The notes under the pieces are model-generated. The model searched no databases. It saw nothing but the letters and a program-made list of their open reading frames with translations, and had not been told where the DNA came from. Below, in pieces: positions 22,144 through 22,230 of a stretch of 22,230 nt of DNA; within the stretch, counting starts at the first letter, position 1; every line of letters starts with the position of its first letter. Source of the DNA: an uncultured Bacilli bacterium (lineage in GTDB: Bacteria; Bacillota_I; Bacilli_A; RF39; UBA660); assembly GCA_944363995.1 (NCBI GenBank), contig CALVVV010000015.1, positions 1-22,230 on the forward strand, read 5' to 3'. Made by a program: the position numbers and the translations under genes.

Positions 22144-22172
22144 ATTTTATCAAAAAAAAAAAGAAAAGTAAA
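22144..22172 (-). promoter_or_regulatory. Promoter of the desulfurase-comEB-trx-ccdA operon
   Basis: On the - strand TTTACT (22172-22167), 17-bp spacer, TAAAAT (22149-22144) preceded by TGA (extended -10). The spacer is mostly a T-run on this strand (A-run 22152-22162 on +), where slipped replication would alter spacing. Confidence 0.6.
22152..22162. repeat. 11-A homopolymer tract in the promoter spacer
   Basis: Eleven consecutive As between the -10 and -35 of the operon promoter. It is the longest homopolymer noticed in the window. A tract of this length is prone to slippage and would change the 17-bp spacing. Confidence 0.8.
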
Positions 22173-22230
22173 TTATTTTTCATTAAAAATTATCATTCAT
22201 TTTTACATTTTAATAAAGATATTTATAAAT

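Overview
The window is strongly A+T-rich, gene-dense bacterial DNA. TGA is used as a stop (for example at the ends of the AlkD-like gene, the ZIP transporter gene and rarA), and TGG encodes Trp, so this is the standard bacterial code and not the Mycoplasma code. Shine-Dalgarno sites are mostly GGTGAT/AGGTG-type, and promoters are mostly extended -10 (TGnTATAAT). Cell-wall genes (uppP, a PdaC-type peptidoglycan deacetylase), RarA, ComEB and a Mollicutes-like insertion in MnmA together suggest a walled, low-GC Bacilli-type Firmicute, perhaps an uncultivated gut lineage of the RF39 kind. The lineage is an inference from gene content and composition, not a database match.

Layout. 1-900: the edge-truncated 5' part of a tyrosine recombinase gene (- strand), then a promoter zone in which a palindromic -10 is enclosed by a 17-bp inverted repeat. 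894-4346: mnmA, an XRE-type HTH protein of unknown role and pdaC, all rightward. 4349-7638: a FAD/Rieske oxidoreductase (-), an unrecognised 190-residue protein (+) and rarA (-), separated by shared bidirectional terminators. 7722-9644: xerD, an overlapping AlkD-like gene and a small lipoprotein. 9670-14109: an AAA/DUF4143 ATPase preceded by three direct repeats at exact 32-bp spacing, a ZIP metal transporter, and a single-chain DUF262-DUF1524 protein of the GmrSD (type IV restriction-like) class. 14110-14588: small elements, namely a 41-residue Asn/Lys-rich ORF, two terminators and an orphan promoter. 14589-22172: leftward operons, uppP-holA, queH-surface protein, and cysteine desulfurase-comEB-thioredoxin-CcdA/DsbD-like protein.

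How genes may work together. The thioredoxin-like protein (cytosolic) and the CcdA/DsbD-like protein (membrane domain plus an exported CxxC domain), joined by an ATGA overlap, look like a complete route for moving reducing power across the membrane. The next leftward operon encodes a membrane-anchored surface protein with spaced cysteine pairs, a plausible but unproven client. The cysteine desulfurase could supply sulfur to MnmA. Strands switch often, and intergenic regions are very short. Stop codons repeatedly lie inside terminator stems, and terminators overlap the next promoter. No rRNA, tRNA or CRISPR array was seen. No gene-free stretch exceeds about 300 bases.

Best candidates for something undescribed: the 32-bp-phased repeat array before the DUF4143 ATPase; the recombinase-adjacent inverted repeat around a promoter (possible small invertible switch); the GmrSD-like protein with a C-terminal extension; the thiol-redox operon whose promoter spacer holds an 11-A tract; and the 41-residue ORF.
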